From NCBI GenBank assembly GCA_958446945.1, contig CAUCYJ010000063.1:1-12523 (forward strand): DNA of 12,523 nt, given 5' to 3'. The stretch comes from UBA9414 sp958446945 (GTDB lineage: Bacteria; Bacillota; Clostridia; Lachnospirales; Lachnospiraceae). This document shows, in pieces, positions 1 to 6,390 of the stretch. A program made the translations under genes and the position numbers. How positions within the stretch are numbered: position 1 is the stretch's first letter; every line of letters starts with the position of its first letter. The notes under the pieces were generated by a model that was given only the letters and a program-made list of their open reading frames with translations, did no database searches and was not told the DNA's origin.

Positions 1-754
1 CCGCTGCATAATAGTTTGGATTTTTCTTAAACAACATATGTGAACCCACTTGATATTCTTCTAGGAAGAATGGTCCATTACTCACAGCAGTTTCTGGCTT
101 CTTTTCCCAACCTTCACCTGCTTTTTCGACTACTTCTTGCTTAATTGGAAGATACACATCATTAGCAACTAACTGTGGGAAGAATGGTGTTGCATTTTTA
201 AGAACAACTTCAAATGTATAATCATCAATAGCCGTTGCTTTGATGTCTTCATATTTTCCTGTTCCATCAAAGTATTCCTGACCACCTACAACATAGTCCG
301 TAATCGCCTGAAGTGCTTCAGATGCAAAATTCGGATCACACATTCTTCTCCATGAATATTCAAAATCTTTTGCTGTAACATTACTTCCATCAGACCACTT
401 TGCATCTTTTCTTAAATGGAATGTATATGTTTTTCCATCCTCTGATACATCCCATTTTTCAGCCATACCAGGTCTAAAACCATCTGCTGTAGATACTGTA
501 AGACCTTCAAATAACTGTTTTACAATTCCATCAGAAACAGATTCTGAGTTATTTGTCGGATCCCACTGCTTCGGTTCAGAGGATAATCTCCAGATTAAAT
601 ATCTTTCTTCGCTTTGTTCTGGTTCTTCTTTCTGAGTCTCTTCTTGTTTTGCAGATTCATTTTGTGGTTCATTTGTTTTCTTACTACCACACCCTGCAAG
701 ACTACCAGCAATCAATGTTGCCGCCAAAAACAATGCTAATGTTTTCTTTTTCAT
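1..754 (-). CDS. Peptide ABC transporter substrate-binding lipoprotein (partial, C-terminus off the left edge)
   Basis: This is the extracellular solute receptor of an Opp/Dpp-type peptide importer (SBP_bac_5 family). 251 codons are visible and the frame is open to the window edge. The N-terminus (MKKKTLALFLAATLIAG) is a lipoprotein signal with the lipobox LAGC, so C22 would be lipidated. A charged linker (about residues 24-48) follows, then the start of the mature fold with RLSSEPKQWDP, FEGLTV, a GMAEKWDVSEDGKTYTF segment and LRKDAKWSDG, which are typical of OppA/DppA receptors. The start ATG is the complement of 752-754 and has AGGAGG seven bases upstream. It is divergent from the D-aminopeptidase operon, and the shared promoter region suggests the receptor feeds that operon's enzymes. 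The permease and ATPase genes would be expected to the left, outside the window. The family is clear; the ligand is inferred from the neighbours. Confidence 0.93.
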   Translation of the reverse strand, partial: MKKKTLALFLAATLIAGSLAGCGSKKTNEPQNESAKQEETQKEEPEQSEERYLIWRLSSEPKQWDPTNNSESVSDGIVKQLFEGLTVSTADGFRPGMAEKWDVSEDGKTYTFHLRKDAKWSDGSNVTAKDFEYSWRRMCDPNFASEALQAITDYVVGGQEYFDGTGKYEDIKATAIDDYTFEVVLKNATPFFPQLVANDVYLPIKQEVVEKAGEGWEKKPETAVSNGPFFLEEYQVGSHMLFKKNPNYYAA

Positions 755-814
755 ACGCTTTCCTCCTTCTCATCCATTCTTTAAGTTTTCCGAAAAAGAA
801 ACTTACCGTGTTTT

Positions 815-847
815 TTACTCACAGTATAAATGTTACTCGTAGTATAA
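815..847. repeat. Direct repeat TTACTCnnAGTATAA, two copies 18 bp apart
   Basis: TTACTC-AC-AGTATAA (815-829) and TTACTC-GT-AGTATAA (833-847) match at 13 of 15 positions. The 18-bp offset puts the copies on nearly the same face of the helix after two turns. The second copy covers the -10 of the leftward promoter; the first lies just downstream of that promoter's likely start site. It may be a second regulator site or only a local duplication. Confidence 0.5.
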
Positions 848-869
848 TTTATTTTGTACATTATGTCAA
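841..869 (-). promoter_or_regulatory. Sigma-A promoter for the peptide-binding lipoprotein gene
   Basis: Read on the minus strand, TTGACA (complement of 864-869) and TATACT (complement of 841-846) are separated by exactly 17 bases. The -35 is perfect and the -10 matches 5 of 6. The predicted leader before the lipoprotein start is roughly 80 bases. The -35 lies in the left arm of the inverted repeat at 862-881. Confidence 0.75.
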
Positions 870-881
870 TATCTTGACATA
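862..881. promoter_or_regulatory. Perfect inverted repeat holding both divergent -35 boxes; candidate operator
   Basis: The arms TATGTCAA (862-869) and TTGACATA (874-881) are exact reverse complements around the 4-base centre TATC. Each arm contains the perfect -35 hexamer of one of the two divergent promoters, four bases apart. The dyad could be a dimeric repressor or activator site, or simply two consensus -35 boxes placed symmetrically. The natural candidate regulator is the XRE-cupin gene in the rightward operon, but that link is inference. Confidence 0.6.
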
Positions 882-902
882 TATTTTTTATTGATCTATA
901 AT
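874..902 (+). promoter_or_regulatory. Consensus sigma-A promoter for the D-aminopeptidase operon
   Basis: TTGACA at 874-879 and TATAAT at 897-902 are both perfect hexamers with an ideal 17-base spacer. Transcription would start near 909, leaving a leader of about 58 bases before the first gene. No other promoter this good was seen in the operon, and the gaps between its genes are 13-40 bases, so this promoter probably drives all five genes. Confidence 0.85.
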
Positions 903-966
903 ATTTATACAATTATTGTTTTGTTTTATCTATAAGTAATTCAACAAATAAAAGGAGGATTATTCT

Positions 967-1821
967 ATGAAGAAAGCCCTGAAAATCTATATTTCTATTG
1001 ACATGGAAGGAATGGCTGGCATTACCTCACCATCCCAAGAACGTGAAGAAGTTCCTTCATTTCGACGCGCTCTGCATAATCAAGTTCATTGGATTATAGA
1101 AGGAATTCAAGCTTCTTCCAGAAACGATGACGTAGAAGAAATCACTATTTCCGATTCTCACGGAAATGGAACTAATCTTTCTTATGATGAACTTTGCCAA
1201 ATGGATGAACGTATCAGCTTAGTTAGCGGTTCTCCAAGAAGGCAGTTTATGATGTCATGTCTGGATGAAACTTATGATGTTGTTTTCCTTGCTGGTTACC
1301 ATGCAGGCCCTGGGGAATGTTTTGCCAATATGGATCACAGCTTCTATGGAAAAGTTGTTTCCAGCCTTAAAATCAACGGAATATGTATGAATGAAAGCAC
1401 AACAAATGCTGCATTAGCTGCTTCTTACAATGTTCCTGTTGGTCTTGTCATCGGAGATTCCGGCCTTTACAAACAACTTATCGAAAAAGAAATGATGCCC
1501 TGGGTCAAATTTGTCACTACAAAAGAAGCTTTATCCCGCTATGCGGCAAAATTCCCACCACAAAAGGTTCTGAGAGAAAAAACCATTTCCGCAGTAAAAG
1601 AAGTTCTTGCTTCTGATTTAAAATCTATTCCTTTATATGAAGTAACAACTCCAATCACTCTTGGATTTGAATTTAAATCAACTGGAATGACAGATACCGT
1701 TGCCCAGATACCACATATGAAACGTTTAAGTGGTACAGAAGTAGAAATCACTTGCAGCGATATGCACGAATTAGAATGTGGTATTTCTGCTATTACCGGT
1801 CTCGCCGGAACATCGAACTAA
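967..1821 (+). CDS. dppA: M55-family D-aminopeptidase (DppA type)
   Basis: This zinc D-aminopeptidase would release N-terminal D-amino acids from short peptides; the Bacillus family member acts on D-Ala-D-Ala and D-Ala-Gly-Gly. At 284 residues it is the usual family length. The N-terminal SxDxEG signature is present (S10-D12-E14-G15), followed by DSHGNGTN (H65), GYHAGPG (H112), MDHSFYG (H124) and NE (E143). By position these match the five zinc ligands and the catalytic histidine of Bacillus DppA (D8, E10, H60, H104, E133, H115), so the site looks intact. There is no signal peptide, so it acts in the cytoplasm. AGGAGG lies eight bases before the ATG. It is the first gene of the operon and faces a peptide-binding lipoprotein, which recalls the Bacillus dpp operon where this enzyme accompanies a dipeptide importer. 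Confidence 0.93.
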   Translation: MKKALKIYISIDMEGMAGITSPSQEREEVPSFRRALHNQVHWIIEGIQASSRNDDVEEITISDSHGNGTNLSYDELCQMDERISLVSGSPRRQFMMSCLDETYDVVFLAGYHAGPGECFANMDHSFYGKVVSSLKINGICMNESTTNAALAASYNVPVGLVIGDSGLYKQLIEKEMMPWVKFVTTKEALSRYAAKFPPQKVLREKTISAVKEVLASDLKSIPLYEVTTPITLGFEFKSTGMTDTVAQIPHMKRLSGTEVEITCSDMHELECGISAITGLAGTSN

Positions 1822-1861
1822 TTTTAAATTTTATCATAACACTATTAGGAGGATAACAAAA

Positions 1862-3025
1862 ATGGGAAAATATAATTTTGATGAAGTAATCGATAGACAT
1901 GGTACAGCATGCAATAAATGGGAATATAATATTCCCGAAGGCGTTTTACCTATGTGGGTTGCAGATATGGATTTCGCGGCAGCTCCTGAAATTCGCGAAG
2001 CAATGCAGAAGCGCTTAAATCATCCGGTTTATGGCTATACACATCACAGTAAAGAATTAAAAGATGCTATCGTATCTTGGGTAAGCAGACGCTATCACTG
2101 GGATATCCAAAGTGAATGGCTAGGTTTTAGCCCTGGTGTTGTTCCTGCTCTCGTTATGAGTCTTCTATCTCTTACAACACCTGGTGATCGTGTAGTGATT
2201 ATGACTCCTGTCTACCATCCATTCTATTCTTCTATTGAAGAAAATGGACGTGTCATCATTAATCATCAGTTAGACTGCGACGAAAACGGACGCTATTCTA
2301 TCAACTTCGAACATTTAGAAGCCCAGATTGATAATCGCTGCAAAGCAATTATGATGTGCAACCCTCACAATCCAGCCGGTCGCGTATGGACGAAAGAAGA
2401 GCTTCTGAAAGTTGCAAAAATTGCTGAACGCCATGAACTTTATATCATCTCAGATGAAATTCATGCAGATTTCGTATATGGTGGAAAGCACCACACACCT
2501 ATGGCATCTGTATCTGAATACGCAATGAACCATACAATTACTGCCTTTGCACCAAGTAAAACTTTTAATGTTGCCGGCTTGTGCCAATCTTATGTGGTTA
2601 TTCCTAATAAGAAATTATTCAATGCTTATAACGCAACTTACAATGCATTTGATTTGGGTGATAACATCTTCGGAATGACTGCACTTACTGCTGCATATAC
2701 AAAAGGCGAAGAATGGCTTGAAGAAATGCTGCAATATCTTGAAGCTAACAGAGATTTTACAGTGAAATATATCGAAGAAAATATTCCTGAAATCCGCATC
2801 TGGTCACCGGAAGGTACTTATTTATTATGGCTTGATTGCGCAAAACTCAATTTAGAAAATGATGACTTAAATCAGTTTTTCTTAGAAAAAGCAAAAGTAA
2901 AAATGAATCCTGGTTATCGCTTTGGCGCTCAGTGCAGTACATATATGAGATTAAACATTGGTTGTCCACGCGCGCAGTTACAGGAAGCACTTGCCCGTAT
3001 TGAAAAAGCAATTAAAAACCGCTAA
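1862..3025 (+). CDS. patB: MalY/PatB-type PLP-dependent C-S beta-lyase (cystathionine beta-lyase-like aminotransferase)
   Basis: This fold-type I PLP enzyme of 387 residues would cleave the C-S bond of cystathionine or cysteine S-conjugates to thiol, pyruvate and ammonia. The N-terminus (YNFDEVIDRHGTACNKW, then LPMWVADMDF) is the MalY/PatB signature that separates this group from ordinary aminotransferases. NPHNPAGRVW begins at N167, SDEIHADF carries the PLP-binding D198, and SKTFNVAGL carries the Schiff-base lysine K233. The substrate-carboxylate arginine is R363 in RLNIGCPR. The frame is open upstream to 1778, but the ATG at 1862 has AGGAGG nine bases before it and avoids overlapping the upstream gene. 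Some MalY-type enzymes are reported to have side activity as amino acid racemases, which would suit a D-amino acid pathway. The substrate cannot be read from sequence. Confidence 0.9.
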   Translation: MGKYNFDEVIDRHGTACNKWEYNIPEGVLPMWVADMDFAAAPEIREAMQKRLNHPVYGYTHHSKELKDAIVSWVSRRYHWDIQSEWLGFSPGVVPALVMSLLSLTTPGDRVVIMTPVYHPFYSSIEENGRVIINHQLDCDENGRYSINFEHLEAQIDNRCKAIMMCNPHNPAGRVWTKEELLKVAKIAERHELYIISDEIHADFVYGGKHHTPMASVSEYAMNHTITAFAPSKTFNVAGLCQSYVVIPNKKLFNAYNATYNAFDLGDNIFGMTALTAAYTKGEEWLEEMLQYLEANRDFTVKYIEENIPEIRIWSPEGTYLLWLDCAKLNLENDDLNQFFLEKAKVKMNPGYRFGAQCSTYMRLNIGCPRAQLQEALARIEKAIKNR

Positions 3026-3031
3026 TTTTAA

Positions 3032-3084
3032 TTCTCGAATCTCGAAAGGGGAGTGGGAATATGTATGGAAACCGAATTCGAGAA
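3032..3084. repeat. 9-bp inverted repeat around the regulator's ribosome binding site and start
   Basis: TTCTCGAAT (3032-3040) and ATTCGAGAA (3076-3084) are exact reverse complements. They flank the purine-rich ribosome binding site (about 3046-3055) and the ATG at 3061. The left side also carries a tandem TCTCGAA duplication (3033-3046). A hairpin here would put the translation start in a 35-base loop; as DNA it could be an autoregulatory site. Function is speculative. Confidence 0.4.
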
Positions 3085-3635
3085 ATGCGGAAAAAAAGAG
3101 GTCTAACGCTTAAGGAAGTAGCTGAGGCAACTGGATATACGATAGGACATATCTCACAAATTGAACGTGATTTAAAATCGCCTTCGTTAACAGCGCTTAG
3201 AAAAATTGCTGCCTGCCTGAACTGCTCGGAAGTATGGCTTATCATGGGGGATACCGAAGCCAACTTCCAATCATCTAATAATGAGAATTCTTCAAAAGGA
3301 ACTTACTTAGTTCGAAAAGAAAATAGAATACCAATGCGAATACCGGAAATCGATGTTTCCTATTCTATCTTTACACCTTCTGCACTTCCAAATGAACAGG
3401 AAGCACAAATGACCGGATTAATTGTAAAGCTAAAACCTGATACCTGGGTTACTGAGCGTATGATGAGAGTATTCTGCTCCTAAAAGGGGAACTGGAACTT
3501 CGTATGGATGACAGCACTTATACTATTCATGAAGGGGATAGTTTTTATATCCCTAAAAACAGTTTGCATAACTACTTAAATACATCAGATGAAGAAGCGA
3601 TTATAATCGTTTATTTCTCTCAATTAATTTATTAA
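3061..3635 (+). pseudogene. XRE-family helix-turn-helix regulator with cupin domain, frameshifted
   Basis: The first frame (3061-3483) gives 140 residues. Residues 5-60 are an XRE helix-turn-helix (IREMRKKRGLTLKEVAEATG, then ISQIERDLKSPSLTALRKIA); a linker and the first strands of a cupin follow, up to KLKPDTWVTERMMR and an early stop at 3481. The missing half of the cupin continues in the next frame down to the stop at 3633-3635: ESILLLKGELELRM, IHEGDSFYIPKNSLHNYLN and AIIIVYFSQLIY. The cupin E(x)6G motif is already in the second frame (E at 3465-3467, G at 3486-3488), and that frame has a TGA at 3453-3455. The shift is therefore confined to about 3456-3464. Joined, the product is about 190 residues, the normal XRE-cupin length. 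It probably regulated this operon and the divergent receptor gene. The truncated form keeps the DNA-binding domain but not a whole effector domain. A sequencing error is the main alternative. Confidence 0.85.
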
Positions 3636-3648
3636 GGAAACTACAATT

Positions 3649-4647
3649 ATGAAATATATTATAGATGGACATTTTGATTTGCTAAGCGATGTAGCTGTAC
3701 GCCGAAAAAACGGGGAGCATAACGTCATTGAAAGATTATATTATCCTTCTTTCAAGAAAGGAAACGTTACTGGAGTTGTCGCCTCTCTTTTTGTAGACAG
3801 TCAGTATCTTCCTTATGGCAGCCTTACAATTGCGATGGAACAGATTGCTGCTCTTCATTGTGAAATCAATGAAAGCCCAGATATCCTCATGCTCTGCACA
3901 AGTGCAGATGATTTTAGAAAAGCTGCTTCCAATAATAAAGTAGGAATCCTTCTTTCTTTTGAAGGCTCAGAACCGATTTCTTCCTGTTTGATGCTGCATA
4001 CATTTTATGCAGCAGGTGTAAGAGGTCTCGGACTCACATGGAGCAGACGAAATATGGCAGCTGACGGTTGCGATTTTACAGGCACTCTAAAAAAAGGCGG
4101 ACTGACCAGTTTCGGAATAGATCTTGTGAAAGAAGCAGAATCTTTAAATATGATTATCGATCTCAGTCATTTAAGTGATGAAGGTGTTGATGATATATTA
4201 TCAATTACCTCATGCCCTGTAATTGCATCGCATTCAAATGCACGTGCTATTGCTCACAATAATAGAAATCTAAAAGATTCTCACTTAAAAGAAATTGCCA
4301 AGCGAGGCGGAGTTGTCGGCTTAAATGGATGCAGTATCATCAATGCTGATCCTGGTAGTACCCCTGACCGAAAACAGATGATTTCACACTTGGATCATAT
4401 GTTTAACGTCATGGGAGAACAACATGTAGGATTCGGCTTTGACTTCTGCGACATTTTCCTTAAAAACAGTTCTGCCGGAGATCTTTCAAAAATGCCTGAA
4501 TATCCGTTTGATATTCTCTCTGGCGGGCACAAAGATATTCCTAACTTTCTGCAGGATTTAAAAAATCACAATTATTCAGATGAACGCCTTTCTTTGCTCG
4601 CAGGTGAAAACTGGCTTCAGGCATTTGAAAAAATACTAAAAAATTAA
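3649..4647 (+). CDS. M19-family membrane (renal-type) dipeptidase
   Basis: This binuclear zinc dipeptidase has 332 residues, and the family tolerates D-residues at the C-terminal position of dipeptides. All expected metal ligands are visible: HFD (H8, D10) at the N-terminus, the bridging E105 in LSFEGSEPI, H174 in DLSHLSDEG and H195 in ASHSNARAI. The substrate-binding R206 (NNRNLKD) and D265 (GFGFDF) also match the renal enzyme's R230 and D288. Despite the family name there is no signal peptide, membrane segment or anchor, so it is cytoplasmic, as in most bacterial members. An AAGGAA ribosome binding site overlaps the stop codon of the regulator remnant, ten bases before the ATG. Mammalian members hydrolyse Cys-Gly and leukotriene D4, which matters given the C-S lyase in the same operon. 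Substrates could be D-residue dipeptides, Cys-Gly conjugates or both. Confidence 0.92.
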   Translation: MKYIIDGHFDLLSDVAVRRKNGEHNVIERLYYPSFKKGNVTGVVASLFVDSQYLPYGSLTIAMEQIAALHCEINESPDILMLCTSADDFRKAASNNKVGILLSFEGSEPISSCLMLHTFYAAGVRGLGLTWSRRNMAADGCDFTGTLKKGGLTSFGIDLVKEAESLNMIIDLSHLSDEGVDDILSITSCPVIASHSNARAIAHNNRNLKDSHLKEIAKRGGVVGLNGCSIINADPGSTPDRKQMISHLDHMFNVMGEQHVGFGFDFCDIFLKNSSAGDLSKMPEYPFDILSGGHKDIPNFLQDLKNHNYSDERLSLLAGENWLQAFEKILKN

Positions 4648-4671
4648 TTCACGGGAAGGAGTACTTTTACA

Positions 4672-6210
4672 ATGAATTCAGATATGACAAAACAATTAGA
4701 TCAACTTTTTTGCATGTGGAATCGCGGTTTATGCCCTGGTGCTCAGGTACTAATTCGTCAACATGGAGAAACACTTTATGAAAAATGCTTCGGATACGGA
4801 AATATCGAAAATGAACTAAAAATACATACAAATAGCATTTTTCACGTTGCATCTATTTCAAAAGAATTTACTGTTATGGCTATTCTTCTTCTCTGGAAAG
4901 ACGGTAAACTTGATTTAGACGATGATATTAGAAAATACCTTGATGAATATATTAATATTGAAACACCGATTACAGTACGTCAGATGATGAACAATGTCAG
5001 TGGATTGCGTGACCAGTGGGAACTCCTATTTTTACGTGGCATTACAATCAATGATCAGATTACAATGAACGATATCAATACTACTGTACGTCTTCAGAAA
5101 AACCTAAATTTTGATCCGCAGTCACAATATTTGTACAGCAACACAGGGTTTCATTTGCTTGCTTTAATTGTTGAAAAGTTATCCGGCATGAGCTTTCCGC
5201 AATTTGTAAAAGAACGTATTTTCATTCCTCTCGGAATGACACACTCTTTCGTTCGTGAAAGTTTTACACAAATCGTTCCAAATCTTGTATATTCTTATCA
5301 AGACGACGGAGATGGTAACTTCTACTATAACCCGTTAAATTATGCATTATATGGACCTACATCCGTTAATACATGCGCTTCCGATCTTTGTAAAGTATTA
5401 GATGAATATATTCATCCAAATATAATCGACCCGGAAATTATTGAATTGATGAAAAAGCCAGCAATTCTCAACAATGGTAATCCTGCTGAATACTGCGGCG
5501 GATTAATGACACATAAACTTCACGGAATGGATGTATTTGGTCACGGTGGCGCAGATGCTGCATATCGCGGACAAATTATCTGTATTCCTCAGGAAGAATT
5601 GGAAGTTATCCTTATCAGCAATACGACCACTTATCCAATGGCCAAATTGGCTGATAAAGCTGCCTGCATTGTTCTTGGACTGCCTGATTGTACGGAACCT
5701 CTTATTCCTGAACATACTACAATCTCTGCTTATAGTGGTTTATTCTTGACAGCTTTGCCTGATGATCCTGTTTTTGTTAATATTTTTCTACAAGACAATA
5801 AATTTTTTATGAAAAGAGAATGGTGCTACACAGAGCTAATTAAGGAAGATGATGGCGGATATCGAGTAGGAACATTAGATGAAAAAATTTATTTCACAGA
5901 AGACGGAATTCTATACAGACTTCCAGGCCGTGTAATAAAACTATTTTCTGCTACCCCGGCAAATCCATCCCTTTTCCAAGAAGGAAGTTACTATAACGAC
6001 GAAACTGACTCTCACATTACCTTAGTGAAAACAAATACAGCTTGTGAAATTCATATGCCGCGTTATGGAAAAGCAATTCTTTATACTACTTTATCTGGTG
6101 AAATTGCATATAAAATGGATGCTAATTTAGTTATGTATGTAAAACCAGAAAATAATACACTTACTATGGACGGATCACGAGTAAAACATATTCAATATCA
6201 AAAGCAATAA
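4672..6210 (+). CDS. S12 serine hydrolase, candidate D-aminopeptidase (DAP-like) with C-terminal beta-barrel region
   Basis: This 512-residue penicillin-binding-protein-fold hydrolase belongs to the beta-lactamase/S12 family. The three catalytic motifs are in order: SxxK as S61-I-S-K64, YSN as Y155-S-N157, and HGG as H291-G-G293. The catalytic domain ends near residue 340. The remaining 170 residues are strand-rich (YSGLF, VFVNIFLQDNKFFMK, ITLVKTNTACEIHMP) and resemble the C-terminal beta-barrels of Ochrobactrum D-aminopeptidase DAP, which is about the same total length. No signal peptide is present, which argues against a cell-wall D,D-carboxypeptidase or secreted beta-lactamase and for an intracellular peptidase or esterase. 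A GGAAGGAG ribosome binding site lies ten bases before the ATG. It is the last gene of the operon and has a hairpin directly after its stop. Family assignment is firm. D-aminopeptidase specificity rests on size, layout and neighbours; an esterase is the main alternative. Confidence 0.85.
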   Translation: MNSDMTKQLDQLFCMWNRGLCPGAQVLIRQHGETLYEKCFGYGNIENELKIHTNSIFHVASISKEFTVMAILLLWKDGKLDLDDDIRKYLDEYINIETPITVRQMMNNVSGLRDQWELLFLRGITINDQITMNDINTTVRLQKNLNFDPQSQYLYSNTGFHLLALIVEKLSGMSFPQFVKERIFIPLGMTHSFVRESFTQIVPNLVYSYQDDGDGNFYYNPLNYALYGPTSVNTCASDLCKVLDEYIHPNIIDPEIIELMKKPAILNNGNPAEYCGGLMTHKLHGMDVFGHGGADAAYRGQIICIPQEELEVILISNTTTYPMAKLADKAACIVLGLPDCTEPLIPEHTTISAYSGLFLTALPDDPVFVNIFLQDNKFFMKREWCYTELIKEDDGGYRVGTLDEKIYFTEDGILYRLPGRVIKLFSATPANPSLFQEGSYYNDETDSHITLVKTNTACEIHMPRYGKAILYTTLSGEIAYKMDANLVMYVKPENNTLTMDGSRVKHIQYQKQ

Positions 6211-6231
6211 AAGAGTTCGAAACGAACTCTT
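6211..6231 (+). terminator. Hairpin directly after the operon's last stop codon
   Basis: AAGAGTTCG (6211-6219), loop AAA and CGAACTCTT (6223-6231) form a perfect 9-bp stem that begins at the base after the TAA. The following sequence is AT-rich but lacks a continuous T-run, so termination may be partial, or the hairpin may mainly protect the transcript's 3' end. Confidence 0.5.
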
Positions 6232-6252
6232 GTTAAATGATTATTTTAATCC

Positions 6253-6295
6253 TGGCGTCAGACTATTTAATAACTTTATTTTTAGTCTGGCGCCA
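6253..6295. repeat. Long inverted repeat (13-bp arms) between convergent operons
   Basis: TGGCGTCAGACTA (6253-6265) and TAGTCTGGCGCCA (6283-6295) pair along their whole length with a single mismatch that becomes G-U in the plus-strand RNA; the loop is 17 AT-rich bases. There is no adjacent T-run on either strand, so it is not a textbook terminator. It may be a second barrier for rightward transcripts or a remnant of a small mobile repeat. The rest of 6211-6390 shows no credible gene. Confidence 0.5.
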
Positions 6296-6333
6296 TACTC
6301 TTATAGTAATTTTTATAACCTCTTTTTAATCAC

Positions 6334-6373
6334 AAAAAAATCTCCCCAACCATATATCTACAGTTGGAGAGAT
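6334..6373 (-). terminator. Rho-independent terminator of the YitT-family gene
   Basis: On the minus strand ATCTCTCCAAC and GTTGGGGAGAT form an 11-bp stem with one G-U pair and a 12-base loop, followed at once by a run of seven Ts (complement of 6334-6340). It begins 18 bases after the stop codon of the leftward gene. Confidence 0.85.
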
Positions 6374-6390
6374 CAAATGCTGTCAAAACA

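Noticed and set aside
553..894. Rightward frame of 113 codons over the lipoprotein gene's start
   Set aside because: It lies mostly opposite the clear lipoprotein coding sequence and the promoter region, has no ribosome binding site, and reads as low-complexity hydrophobic sequence.
755..966. Riboswitch or T-box leader in the divergent intergenic region
   Set aside because: The predicted leaders are only about 58 and 80 bases, are AT-rich, and contain no terminator hairpin or recognisable aptamer core.
1778..1861. N-terminal extension of the C-S lyase
   Set aside because: It overlaps the D-aminopeptidase gene and adds 28 residues absent from the MalY/PatB signature; the ATG at 1862 has its own AGGAGG.
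3460..3490. Programmed -1 ribosomal frameshift in the XRE-cupin gene
   Set aside because: The cupin motif places the shift before 3465, where there is no X-XXY-YYZ slippery heptamer and no obvious stimulatory hairpin; mutation or sequencing error is simpler.
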